Origin: Lentisphaeria bacterium
GTDB lineage: Bacteria > Verrucomicrobiota > Lentisphaeria > Victivallales > Victivallaceae
Direction of reading: 5' to 3'
Assembly (NCBI GenBank): GCA_022009855.1
Contig: CP091727.1
Coordinates: forward strand, 186,001-250,000
Length of the DNA stretch: 64,000 nucleotides
The notes beneath the pieces are model-generated. The model was given only the letters and a program-made list of their open reading frames with translations, was not told where the DNA came from and did not search any database. Positions within the stretch are counted from its first letter, which is position 1, and each line of letters begins with the position of its first letter. Made by a program: the position numbers and the translations under genes. This document shows, piece after piece, positions 41,595-52,209 of the stretch.

Positions 41595-44500
41595 CTACTC
41601 TGCACTCCACTCGTAGATGCAGATCGGTTCGCCGGCGAAATCGTTTTCGGCGGTGAAAGTGATCCGGTTTCCGCCTTGCGGAAGGGAACTTCGGACAACC
41701 GTTTCCCGGAGAGAGAGCAGGCGAAGAGTTTGCCGGACCCCTTCGGCGCGAATGAAATTTCCGCGCGGTTCCGGCGAAGCAGCATGGCGTTCTCCCCCAG
41801 TTGTTCAGCACCGTCATGCTCTTGTCCCGGAACGTGATGTTCTTCCCCATCGAAGAGGTCAGATGCAGGATCAGGATCCGTCCGCTTTCCGTCAGCGGGC
41901 GGCCGTCGCGGGAGGTGAAGAAAAACGCGGCGAACGATTCTCCGTTGGCCACCTGCGCGAACGCACCCGCCCAATTTCTCCGCTTTTCGAGCACACACGC
42001 CTCACTTCTGCCGGTCTGGACGCGGAACAGCTTCGTATTTTGACAATTTCCAGTTCTCCGGTGGAGGAGGTGAAGCGGCCGGTGGCGAAGTCGTAATTTC
42101 CGGCGGGAATCCGGCCCTGTGCCGTCAGATTTTTCAGATCATTCTGATAATTCCCGGTGATCGGAATTCCTTTTTTCTGGAGGGCAGGAACATTTCCGGA
42201 AGTAAGTACCGCCGCCACATCAGCGGTCAAGCGGGTATCCTCGAAAACCGTACCGGTGCCGGTCAGCAGCCCCAGCATCGGCATGACGGAGGGATATGCG
42301 ATGGAATGCCCGGCGATTCCGCGAAAATCCGAATGAATCAGAAAAGGAATCTTTTCCGGTGCGGACGCAACATCGCGGCGCAGAAAGAAGAGCGCTCCCG
42401 CCCGCATCGCCAGCTGATACTGGGAGTCTCCCAGCATCTTGAACGACTGCATGGAAAGGTCCGGCGCGGAGGAGTCGAACTTGCTGCAGAGAGCAAACTG
42501 ACACAGCATGTCATAATCCTGAAAGGCGGAATACGCCCCGACCAGAAACGGTCCCTGAACCGCATACGGATTCGGACTGCAGAAGTTCCATTCCGTGCAG
42601 GTGAAAGGCATTCCCGCCAGCCGGGTCGGAAACAGTTGCCCGACGCCGGCGTTGGAGCTTAATGCGTTGCTCATATAAACCGCCAGCGGCATGGTCCCCA
42701 GCCGTCGCGGTTTCCGAGATAGGTGGGATGCCCACTGTAAAAATGCTGATCGACATAGTCATATTTTCGCCGCATGATCTGCAGGTCGAAGTCGTTGTTG
42801 TAATTCTGGTCGGTCAACGGAATCCGGACACCGAGTTTTTTCACCAGTCCGGAAAGGTGCCGATATCCCTCCTGATATCGTTCGGCAAGATATTCCCGGA
42901 ATAAGTTCTCTCGGTTGGCTTCGGTTATCGGTATGCCGTTTTTTTCACACGCTTCGGCGAATTTCTTCAGAAAAATCTGTTTTATGCGCGCGGACTGGTT
43001 CACCTTCACCGACAGATTATCCTCGTTGATCAGGCTGAGCATCGCGATTGCGGGTTCCCGGCCCCACGCCGTTTTCGTATAAGGATTGACATGGTTCAGG
43101 AGGGCCTCGACGAAAGCATCCAGATTGTTCCGAACCTCCTCGTCGATGAAATAGAGGGTTTTGTATTCATTGGGCCGTAAACTGTTGAACTTTTTCAATT
43201 CTCCTCTTTTTATGCAGCGGCCGGTGTAAAGATCCAATGTGATGCAGATACCTTTTCTTTTCGCCGCGTACAGAAGGTAATCCAGCCGGTCCGCCATCGT
43301 CGGATTCAGCTTTACCGTAGTCGGTTCATCGGCGGAGCGCCCCAGAATGTTGTCGAAATGGTGCAGACGGATGATGTTGCACCCCATGGCAGCGAGCAGA
43401 TTGACCAGACGGTCCGCATCCGCATGAGTGGGGAAACAGGCGGCAAAACACAGATTCACGCCCCAGAAGCGGACCGGCTTCCCCGGCTGCCCTTCCCATT
43501 CGAAATGACTCCCTTTCCGGCGCAGGAACCCGTGTTTCCCGGCGGGAGCATCCTGCAGATCGGAGAGGTCGACGATGCTGCCGGGCTGTATCTCAAGCGG
43601 AGCGTGGTATTCCAGCCATTCCTTCCCCGGTGTGACGGAATACGGCCTCTCTTCGGTGATGCTGATTTCCCGGTCGGAAAGAGTGGCGGCGACAATCATC
43701 CAGACCCGGTTCCGGCTGACGAACGTCAACTCCCGGAGCGGCTGTCCGCGCAGCGGAATCCGGGTGACATAAAGACCGATCGCAGCGGTACGGTTTTTCT
43801 CCCTCCAGCCGAGGACGGCTCGTTTGCAGGGGATGGGATTCCAGAAGTCGGAGAGATCCATTCCGGCGACCAGTGTCTGTTTCTGTTCCGTTCCATCCTG
43901 ATAGCGCAGAATCACCTCTCCGCACGGACCGCTCCTTTTGCCCCAGGCCAGGGCATTCAGGAGATAGAGAAAGCGCCCCCGGTAACCCGGAATGGCGACA
44001 GTCGCTTCGTTGAGGAAACTCGGCCGTTCCCGCCCCTTCATTCCGATGCAGGAGTTCCCTCCGTTTTTGGCCGGATCCACCACCAGGAACGGAATGCCGG
44101 CAAAGGTGTAATTCCCCGGTTGCAGCGCCGCAAGATCGTTTTCCGGCCCCTGATCGGTCCAGCCGCCCTTGCCGTCTTCGGGGACGGCATCCCGGAAGCC
44201 GCGGTTCATGACCGACTTCAGATCGACCGGCAGGGAACGGGCCGGCTCGTACCGCATGGTGAGCTCGAGATCGGCTTTTTTCACATTCCCGGCGGAAGGC
44301 CGAAAAAGCAGATTCAGGGAAAAACTTTGACGATTGAATTTCCGGCCGTCCTGATAGAAAAGGCCGAATGCGCCGGAGATAACCAGCCGCCCGGCAGGAA
44401 GGTGGATCACCAGTTCGTTGTCCTTTCCCCAGGGTTTCTGTATGTAAAATTTATCCGGATCCGATTCGGCGGGAAATACGAGGGGCTCCTGATTCCAGAG

Positions 44501-44895
44501 CGGCGGAGCGATCAGCTGCCGGCTGACGTTCAGGGAGGCCCGGAGCGCAAGACGCAACGTTTTAATGCCGCGTTCGCTGGTCAGATGGTATTTCAACTTG
44601 AGCCGGTCCTTTTCCAATCCGACAATTTCAGAGAGCTGAAAAACTCCGCCGTTGACAGCAAAGGTACCTTCCCGCCTCATTCCTCTCCGGCGATGAAGGC
44701 GCCGCCCTCTCCCAGAAACTGAACAGAGGCATCATTCTGTACCGTCGTCTTCCAGCCCGGAGCGGCATGGGTCAGCTGAAACCGGATGCCGGAGGTTAGA
44801 ATCCGCCCGCAGGCGTCGCGGCTGAACAGGTCGGCACCATTCAATAGAATTCCCATCCAGAAGACCGATAGAAAGAAAACGAAAAACTTCCTCAT
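41595..44895 (-). CDS. GH2: large secreted glycoside hydrolase, paralogue of GH1 (five frameshifts)
   Basis: About 1101 aa after adding one base at each of about 44680, 42695, 42038-42041, 41794-41798 and 41674-41675. Signal peptide MRKFFVFFLSVFWMGILLNG, a beta-rich front with DGKGGWTDQGPENDL (shared with GH1), then a barrel beginning VRFWGVNLCFAACFP with LLNHVNPYTK, MLSLINEDNLS (likely acid/base Glu) and MPFTCTEWNFCS (likely nucleophile Glu), and a beta-rich C-terminus ending CIYEWSAE. Clan GH-A fold likely; substrate unknown. It follows pilin 4 by 34 bases and opposes an AraC regulator. Confidence 0.76.
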
Positions 44896-44929
44896 CGCTA
44901 AATATCCTCCCGTCGTTTTATGATTCGAC

Positions 44930-45724
44930 TTATTCGAACTGAACATCCCGCGTCCATTTCCGGGAGTTGTACTTCACATTACGAACAGCGCCGTCGACAA
45001 AGAGAAAATTCACGGTCGCCTGATGTTTTTCCCAATCAGGAGCGCCGCTGGTGTTCCACATGCTGCCCGGCTGGATATAGGAGTACCGAACCTGTGCGAC
45101 GTAATTGAATTCGGAGCTTTTATTTATCCACAACCCTTCACTCATGATCGCGGAACCGGACACGATGCGGGACAACTTCCTCCAGAAAATGGTTTTCGGA
45201 TCCCCGACCGCACTGCTGATGGACCAGCCGTAGTTGGAAATCCAGCCGCCGCAGCGCTGTGCATTGCTTTTGGTGGTCGCACTGTATGCATTTACAATCG
45301 GTACATAATTCGAAAGATAATATTCCCCCGGCGTAACGGAAGCGGACCAGAGACCGGAGGCCTGGGCCGGCCGGCTTGAGGGACACCAGAAAATCCCTTT
45401 GGGCTCTCTCTTCCCGACCCCGATCGCGAAGCACTCCGTCGTCGTTGAATAGCTGCTTAGCATTTTATCATACGCGGCCGTGATATACTTTCCCTGGACC
45501 AGATAGTAGGAGTATGCTCCCTCATACCGTGCCGCCGGCAGCCAGTTGTTGTTGTCATCGGCGTAGGAGAACAACCCCAGACCGATCTGTTTAAGCTGCG
45601 ATATGCACAATGAAGCCGCCGCTTTCGCCCGGGCGGAATTCAGCGCCGGCAAAAGCAGGGAAGCCAGAATCGCGATGATCGCAATCACGATAAGGAGTTC
45701 GATTAAAGTAAAAATTTTTCTCAT
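44930..45724 (-). CDS. Pilin 4: pseudopilin-like protein
   Basis: Intact, 264 aa, start chosen at 45724 after GGGAG. Very short leader MRKI, then FTLIELLIVIAIIAILASLL and LPALNSARAKA; the -1 residue is Ile. C-terminal KHQATVNFLFVDGAVRN is a standard H-X9-DG motif. Co-transcribed with GH2; the 264-base gap to the divergent AraC gene must hold both promoters, with a minus-strand TATAAT at 45856-45851. Confidence 0.9.
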   Translation of the reverse strand: MRKIFTLIELLIVIAIIAILASLLLPALNSARAKAAASLCISQLKQIGLGLFSYADDNNNWLPAARYEGAYSYYLVQGKYITAAYDKMLSSYSTTTECFAIGVGKREPKGIFWCPSSRPAQASGLWSASVTPGEYYLSNYVPIVNAYSATTKSNAQRCGGWISNYGWSISSAVGDPKTIFWRKLSRIVSGSAIMSEGLWINKSSEFNYVAQVRYSYIQPGSMWNTSGAPDWEKHQATVNFLFVDGAVRNVKYNSRKWTRDVQFE

Positions 45725-45988
45725 TCTGAACTCCCTTCCTTTTCCCTGCCGGAATGAAGTGATGAAATCCACACAGCGCATCTGCCTGCTCCTTTCTCCC
45801 GTTCGATTGGTTCCAATTGTGCAGTATCCACGAATTGCCTTTTCCGTACATTATACCACATACCCCCGGCCTTTTGAAATGAACGGCAGAACCAAACAAA
45901 TGGATAATCGTTCCAATTTATTTCGGACACGGTTGCAAACCGCCCTTTTCCGGGTTATCTTGAATCAGACATAGAGGAAAATCACGCG

Positions 45989-46838
45989 ATGAAAATTCGA
46001 AAACTGGGCATCAGGTTTGCCAATGAACTGCTGATCGGCTGGAGCAACACCTCTCTAACCAACCGAACCTGGCGCAAACACGTGATCGATCGGCCGGGTG
46101 CGCTGCTCTCCGTCCGAAACCAAGGCGAGATCCTCTACGGCAACACCGTCCAGGTGCTCAAGGAGGAGGGGACATGATCTGTTATGACGCCCTGCCCTGC
46201 CACGAGTTCCGCTATCAGAAGGAGTGGAGTTACTACTATCTGCACTTTCCTGAGCAGATGCTGCCGGAAGAGTGGCACTCGCGTTGTTGCAACACGCCGG
46301 TCCCGGGGTGCGGCTGGTCCATTTCTCCAACACCGAGCTTGCGCGGATCAAACGGGAATTTCTGGAGGCTTACACCCACTTCGAACTACAGCGCCCCGGC
46401 TGGGAGATACTGATCGGTGCATTGATACAGCTGATCCTGACCCGTTTTTTTCTCGCTTTGCCGCAGGAACCCGCCATCGGCAAGTCCCGGCTGGAGACGT
46501 CACTGCAACGACTCAACATCTACGGCGGTCACCGGAGCATGGAGGAAATCGCCAGAGGCTGCGGCATGTCGCGCACCGATTTCTTCCGCAAGTTCCGAAG
46601 TGAATACAACTGTTCCCCGATCGAATACCGCGACAATCAGGTGATCGCCCACGCGAAGATTCTGCTCTGCTCAACCGAACTGCAGATCAAGGAGATCGCC
46701 CGGGAGCTGAACTTCGACGATCCCTACTACTTCAGCCGATTCTTCCACGCCCGCACCGGCAACACCCCCTCCCAATACCGGAAACGGCACGGACACGCCC
46801 TCTGCTCGTCTGCGACCGAAATGAACAACAACTCCTGA
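45989..46838 (+). CDS. AraC-family transcriptional regulator (two frameshifts)
   Basis: About 283 aa after adding one G at 46168-46171 and one near 46270 (VLKEEGDMICYD and LPEEVALALLQHAG). N-terminal cupin-like sensor; C-terminal pair of helix-turn-helix motifs: SMEEIARGCGMSRTDFFRKF and IKEIARELNFDDPYYFSRFF with the AraC signature continuing to SQYRKRHG. Divergent from pilin 4-GH2, which it probably activates in response to a sugar. RBS AGAGGAAAA lies before the ATG. Confidence 0.87.
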
Positions 46839-46847
46839 AGCGACCAA

Positions 46848-49370
46848 TCAGCGAACCGCGTCGCTGAACGCCCCAAGACGGCGGCGCAGAGAACGCACCC
46901 GACGCAACGTCAACACCGCACTCTGCCGCGTAATCGCCTCCCCTTCCCCGTATTCCGTCTGGTAGAAGGCGAGAAAAACCGGCCGGAGCAGTTCCGTCAG
47001 CCCCGGCTGGAACTTCTCCAGCGCCACTGCGTAATCGAGCAGCTCGCGACCGCCGCGCCCCGGCGCCCCCGCCAGCAGCAGCAGATACCGCGCCGCGCGA
47101 TAGGAGGCATCCACGCTGTCACGAAACTCTCCGCTCTTCAACAACGCCGCCGCCCGGCCAAGGGAGTTCCGCATACGGCAAACCAGCCGATTCAAACGCC
47201 ATTGGCGCACCGTAATCCGTCCCAGCAGAAACAGACCGACGACGACCGCCGTGCAACAGAATACCTCCGGCCAGTGCTTCCGGAGCTGTTCCGCAGCCTG
47301 CTGCAACGCCTTCCGTCCCCGCTCCGCCAGCGCCGCCATACGTCCGGCAAAGTTCCGGGAAGCGGCTTCGACGACCGAATCTTCGCCGCGCTCCGCGTCC
47401 CCGGAGCCACCTTGCGGTAGGTTTCCCTGACCTTGTTCCGCAGATCCTCCTCCATCTTCGCAACCTGCATGAGCATCTCCGCGGAACGGCTCTCCTCTCC
47501 CTCCAGGCGGAGCTGTTTCAGATAAAGATCGCGCAGGGTGTTGAGCGTGTGCGAGGTGAGCTCCGGCGGAGTCACCCGCCACTCATCCCCGAAAGGATCA
47601 CGCAGCTGGCCGATTCCGAGCGGCGTTGTCCGCGACTGGATCTCCCCCGGCGGCGTGGCGTCCATCGTCAGCCAGCCGTATTCCGGAACGAAAATCTGCG
47701 TCCACGCATGAGCATGCCGTTCATACACCTCAAAGAGATTGAGCAACGTATTGTAGTCCCCCGGCGAAAAGCCGGTCGCCACCCGTGCAGGCAGTCCGGC
47801 CAGCCGCGCCATCACCGCCAGCGCCGAGGCAAAATACTCACAGTGCCCCTCCTCCAGTTCGAAGACAAAGTAATCCACCCCTTCACGCCCCTCCGGAACC
47901 GGTTTCGAAAACTGCTCATACCTGAAATTGGCGCGCAGATAGTCGCGCAACACCAGCGCCTTGCCGTAACTGCTGCGGATCTCTCCGGTCAACTCCCGGA
48001 CCTTCTCCCGCAGACGCGGGGAAATCTTCTCCTCCGGCAGCTGGAGATAATGGCGGGGGGACACCTTCTCCTCCCAGTGACGGCCGCCGACCTTTCGCCG
48101 CGAGTCCTCCTGCTCCGCCGAAAAGTAGTTGAAATCGGTGCTCAGTTGGCTCGTCACCGTGTAGGTGAACGGCAGCCGCGGATAATGTTCCGTGGCCAGT
48201 TCACTGTTGTAGAAACTCGTGGCAAGATTGCTGTACTCACCGCCCGGAGACTGTTCAAAGGTGAGCGGTCGGTAGGGCGCGTAAAGCTTCGGACTGATCC
48301 AGCGCAGGATCGTGTAGCGGAAACCACATTCCGGCAGACGCCGGAGGACTCCGAACGACGCCGCAGCCGCCCCCGTTTGAGTTCCGGGAAACCCGCCAGC
48401 CGGAACCGTCGTACTCATCGTATAACTGAGCCAGATGATAAAGTTTCAACGGGGCCTTCACCCGGAACACCAGATTCTCCCCCGGCGGCGCACTGCCTCC
48501 CGTTCCTTCCACGGCGTGATCCGGTTGCTCGCCCTTGAGTGCGACCGGCATGCCGTCCATGCCGATCGAATCGGGGCGCCCGCTGCGCACGATGCGTTCT
48601 CCCGACGCCCGTTTGAGCACCTTTTCCGACTCGAACCAGTGGCGCAGATCCGGCGGAAGCATCGACTCTTTTTCGTGAGCAAACGAGACGGAAAAAATTC
48701 CCTTCGTATCACTCGGCACCGTGGGGAACAGCTGGAAGATCAGCAGAAAGAACAACAGCGAAAGTCCCAGATGAATTCCGATGATGTGCCAGTTCCGCCG
48801 AAGAATCCGACGGGGATTCTCCAGCGACGGCGCATTCCCCAGCTGACGAAGACGATTGTTGTAGAGCAGAAACAGCAGCAGCCCGACGCCGGTTCCGAAA
48901 CACCACAGGTAGATCGTCCGCGGCAGCAGCGCACCGTAGATCAGCAGCAGAATCGAAATCGCAAACACATAACCGTAATCGCGCACCCGCTGCGCCATCA
49001 GAAACATCAACACCGCCAGCGCCAGCAACTCCGCCAGCGCCTTGTCCACCGGCACTCCCGCCTTCAACCGGGACATGCTCCAGAACCCGGCGACGATCAG
49101 CAGCACAAGCTGAAGCAGAAGCCGAAACCATGATGGAACAACCCGGTAGGGAACGTAGGCGAGCGCGGCGAAGAACGGCGTCAACACCAGCACGCAGACG
49201 GTGAATTCCGGGTGCCCGTAACGCCACAGTGCCGCAACCGTCGCCAGCATGGTCAGACACGCATAGGCCCAGTGCAGCGGCAGGCGCTCCGGAGCGCTCC
49301 GCCGCCGGGAGTGGTCAACGATTCGCCGCACCGGAAAGAGCCGGCGGAACAAACTGACGAAAACAGTCAT
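46848..49370 (-). CDS. TgpA-like membrane transglutaminase-domain protein (two frameshifts)
   Basis: About 840 aa. Several N-terminal membrane spans (HWAYACLTMLATVAALW onward), a large periplasmic transglutaminase domain with Cys in ELEEGHCEYFASALAV, His in YERHAHAWTQIFV and Asp in WLTMDATPPG, then a further span VFCCTAVVVGLFLLGRI and a DUF4129-like tail. An extra base at 48370-48374 and a missing one at 47399-47402 split it. The ATG at 49370 overlaps the DUF58 stop (ATGA). Such proteins with MoxR and DUF58 partners are widespread; the function is probably envelope peptide/protease-like and poorly known. Confidence 0.85.
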
Positions 49371-50597
49371 TTCTCCAGCACCTCCGCCATCCGCGTCGTG
49401 AAGAAAAAGCTCCCGCGGCCGCACCGCCCCAGGCGGCAGCTCCTGACGGCGCCGCTCATAGACAATGCGCGGCTCATCCGCCTGAATCGGCGGGAAATTC
49501 CCCTTCGGCGCCAGAAACCAGTGGATCCGGCAGTTGCAGTCGAAGAGCAGCTCAAGAAGTTCCGCCGCGGCCTTTTCTTCTCCGAGACAGAGCGCGTAGA
49601 CCAGCGAACCAGCGGGAATCTCCTCAGCGGCTTCCTGCAGCAGAGAAGAGAACGGAACCCGTCCAGGTTCAATCACCGTAAGCAGCCGACGCAACCGGGG
49701 ATACAGTCCGGCTGAATCCCCGAAGAGACGCACCGGCTCCCCCGTTCTGCCGTCCGCCGCCATAAAGAGCACCCGGCAGGAAATCTCCTTGAGAAATGCG
49801 GCCAGCGACGCCGCCATGCTGATCAGAAACTCCAGATTGCTTTCTCGCGGATCATTCCCCACCAGCGTCGCACAGGTGTCGAGCAGAATCACCACCTGAT
49901 CGACGGTGTTCGCTTCGAACTCGCGGATCATCAGCCGCTGTTTCGACGCCGTTCCCCGCCAGTGGATAAACCGGATTTCATCGCCGGGGCGATAGGGCCG
50001 CAGCCCGAAAAATTCCTGCCCCTGCCCCGAACGCCCCAGGGGACGACCGTCGGTCCCAAGCGTGTGCGCTCCCGCCGGATGCAGCTGTATCGACTCCAGA
50101 CGCACCACCCGGGGATAGATCACCACCTCGCCGGGCAGCCGGAACCGTTTCGTCCGCCGAAAGAGTCCGGCCGGATCCCCGCCGGAAAGCCGAACGGTTC
50201 CAAGCTCGAAACAGCCACGCTTCTCCGCAATCAGGGAACGCTCCAGCCGCAGCGATTCCCGTGGAGAGAGCGGCGGCACCGCCGTATGCAGCACGCCGCC
50301 CGGAGCAAATTCACACCTCTCGGCCAGGACGGTCGCCTGCCGGAAGAGAATGGTTCGGTTGGTCACCGTAAGCGGCAGGATCAATTCCCCGCCGCAGATA
50401 CCGTCACCGTTTCCGCCGCGCTCCACACGGATGCCGTAAACTGAACACTGCGCCATGACAAACGCGGCGAGCAGAAACGCCGCAAACGCGGAGGCCGCCA
50501 GAGCGGTTGCCAGCCCGACGTTGACCAGCGCCACACCGGCAGCCCCGAGCGTCATCGCCAGAATCAGCCATCCCCGGGCGGTCGGCAGCGCAATCAT
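49367..50597 (-). CDS. DUF58 (von Willebrand A-like) protein (frameshifted)
   Basis: About 409 aa. Two N-terminal hydrophobic segments, then FGLRPYRPGDEIRFIHWRGT, the DUF58 signature, and a metal-site-like VVILLDTCATL. As written it runs in frame into the next gene and looks like a fusion. Removing one base from five A at 49404-49408 gives ELFFTTRMAEVLEK and a TGA overlapping the next ATG, so two genes are more likely. Its own ATG overlaps the MoxR stop (ATGA). Confidence 0.85.
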
Positions 50598-51896
50598 GCC
50601 TCCGGATCCTCGTTTGCCATCGGGAGAGACTCCAGGATGGCGTCCAGCACCGTCTCCACCCGATGAAATTCCCCTTGATATCGCAGACGCAGGCGCATGC
50701 GGTGCGCAAGCACCACTTTCACCATCATACGCACATCACAGGGCGTAACGTAATTCCGCCCCTCGTAAGCGGCGAGGCTCTGACAGCAGCGCATCAGCGC
50801 CAGAGCCGCACGCGGACTGCATCCGTTGGTGAGCGCATGGTGCGAGCGCGTTGCATCGATGATGCGGATGATGTACTCCTTGACCGCTTCCGCCACCGTC
50901 ACCTTGCGCACCAAGGCGTGGCAGTGAATGATGTCCGACCCGCGGATCACGTAGGAGATGCGCGAGAGCGGGTGACTCCCCTGCTGCGAGTTGAGAATCT
51001 CCATTTCCGCTTCGGGGGAAGGATAGCCGATCGAAAGCCGCATCAGAAAACGGTCCAGCTGCGGCTCCGGCAGCGGATAGGTGCCGTGGTAGTCCTCCGG
51101 ATTCTGGGTTGCCACCACGAAGAACGGTTTCGGCAGCACATGCCCCTTGCCGTCGACGGTCACCACCGATTCCGACATGCACTCAAGCAGACTCGACTGC
51201 GTCCGCGGCGTAGTCCGGTTGATCTCGTCCGCCAGAATCACGTTGCCGAAGATCGGCCCTGGAATGAACCGGAACTGCTTGAGCTTCTCATCGTAAATGT
51301 TCGCCCCGGTGATATCGCTCGGGAGCATGTCAGGCGTGAACTGGATCCGACGGTAGGTGGCCTGAATCGACTTGGCCAGCGCCTGCACGAGAATGCTCTT
51401 CCCGACGCCGGGGGGCGTCTTCCAGCAGCAGATGCCCGTCCGCCATCAGGCAGACGATCATGTTGCGGATCACATCGGGCTTGCCCTTGAAGACGATGCC
51501 GATGTTCTCCCGGAGGCGCGCAATGACGTCGTGCATGGTGTCGAAGGAAAACTCCGCCTCCCCGGAATCCGCGCCCCTCGCGGCAACCGGTCCGACCGGA
51601 TTGTTCGGGTCATTGAATACCAGCATCGAACTGCCGATCTGAATCACATCCTGATGTTTGATCTGAATCTGAATGATCGGCGCGGAGTTGACGAAGGTGC
51701 CGTTGACGCTGCCGAGATCCTCGACGAACACCCCTTCCGGCGTCGTGCGGATCGCGGCATGGTGACGCGAAACGTTGGTTTCAGGAATGATGATGTCACT
51801 GTCCGCCTCCCGGCCGACGATCATCAACTCCCGGTTGATGACGATCTCACGACCGTGTCCGTCGCCGGTCTGCAGCGTGATGGTGGGGGAACTCAT
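50594..51896 (-). CDS. FHA domain-MoxR AAA+ ATPase fusion (frameshifted)
   Basis: About 433 aa. Residues 1-105 are an FHA phosphothreonine-binding domain (LMIVGREADSDIIIPETNVS, RHHAAI, DLGSVNGTFVN). Residues 120-430 are a MoxR ATPase: HLLLEDAPGVGKSILVQ (Walker A, after removing one G from 51410-51415), GNVILADEINRTTPRTQSSL (Walker B) and VVATQNPEDYHGTYPLPEPQ. FHA and ATPase share one frame before the break, so the fusion is real. First gene of the coupled MoxR-DUF58-TgpA operon; MoxR proteins act as chaperone-like ATPases for VWA partners. The FHA part suggests control by Ser/Thr phosphorylation. Confidence 0.9.
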
Positions 51897-52209
51897 GGTC
51901 CGGGGATACGTTCTTTTTCTGTGCCATAACTCATCAATTCAACTCCAGGGGTGGTCGTTTCCCGAAGAAAATCCGGCTGGAAACGGAGTTTCTCCTTTTC
52001 CGGTAATGTAACCGGAACGGGCGGTTTTTCAATCCGGAATCTCGCTTCCTCCGAAAAAAAACGGAAAAAGAGTCCGAAAAAAACCTCCGGGAGATTGTAA
52101 TCGTACCGCGATGATTTTACATTATAAGCAAGAGAGAAGCGGACCGCCGACCACTCCGGCCAACAATCCGGAGCCCGTCCCCGTCCGCGGGTTCACCATC
52201 GGAGAATGC
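51897..52209. other. Intergenic region between MoxR (minus) and M16 protease (plus)
   Basis: 313 bases, more AT-rich than the genes around it and with A/C/T runs. No convincing coding frame, RNA gene or consensus promoter pair was seen. It must carry the divergent promoters; TTACATTATAAG around 52117 is a weak candidate for the plus direction. Confidence 0.4.

Noticed and set aside
48255..50597. Single 780-codon DUF58-transglutaminase fusion protein
   Set aside because: One-base correction in the five-A run yields a stop overlapping the next ATG, the arrangement used throughout this operon.
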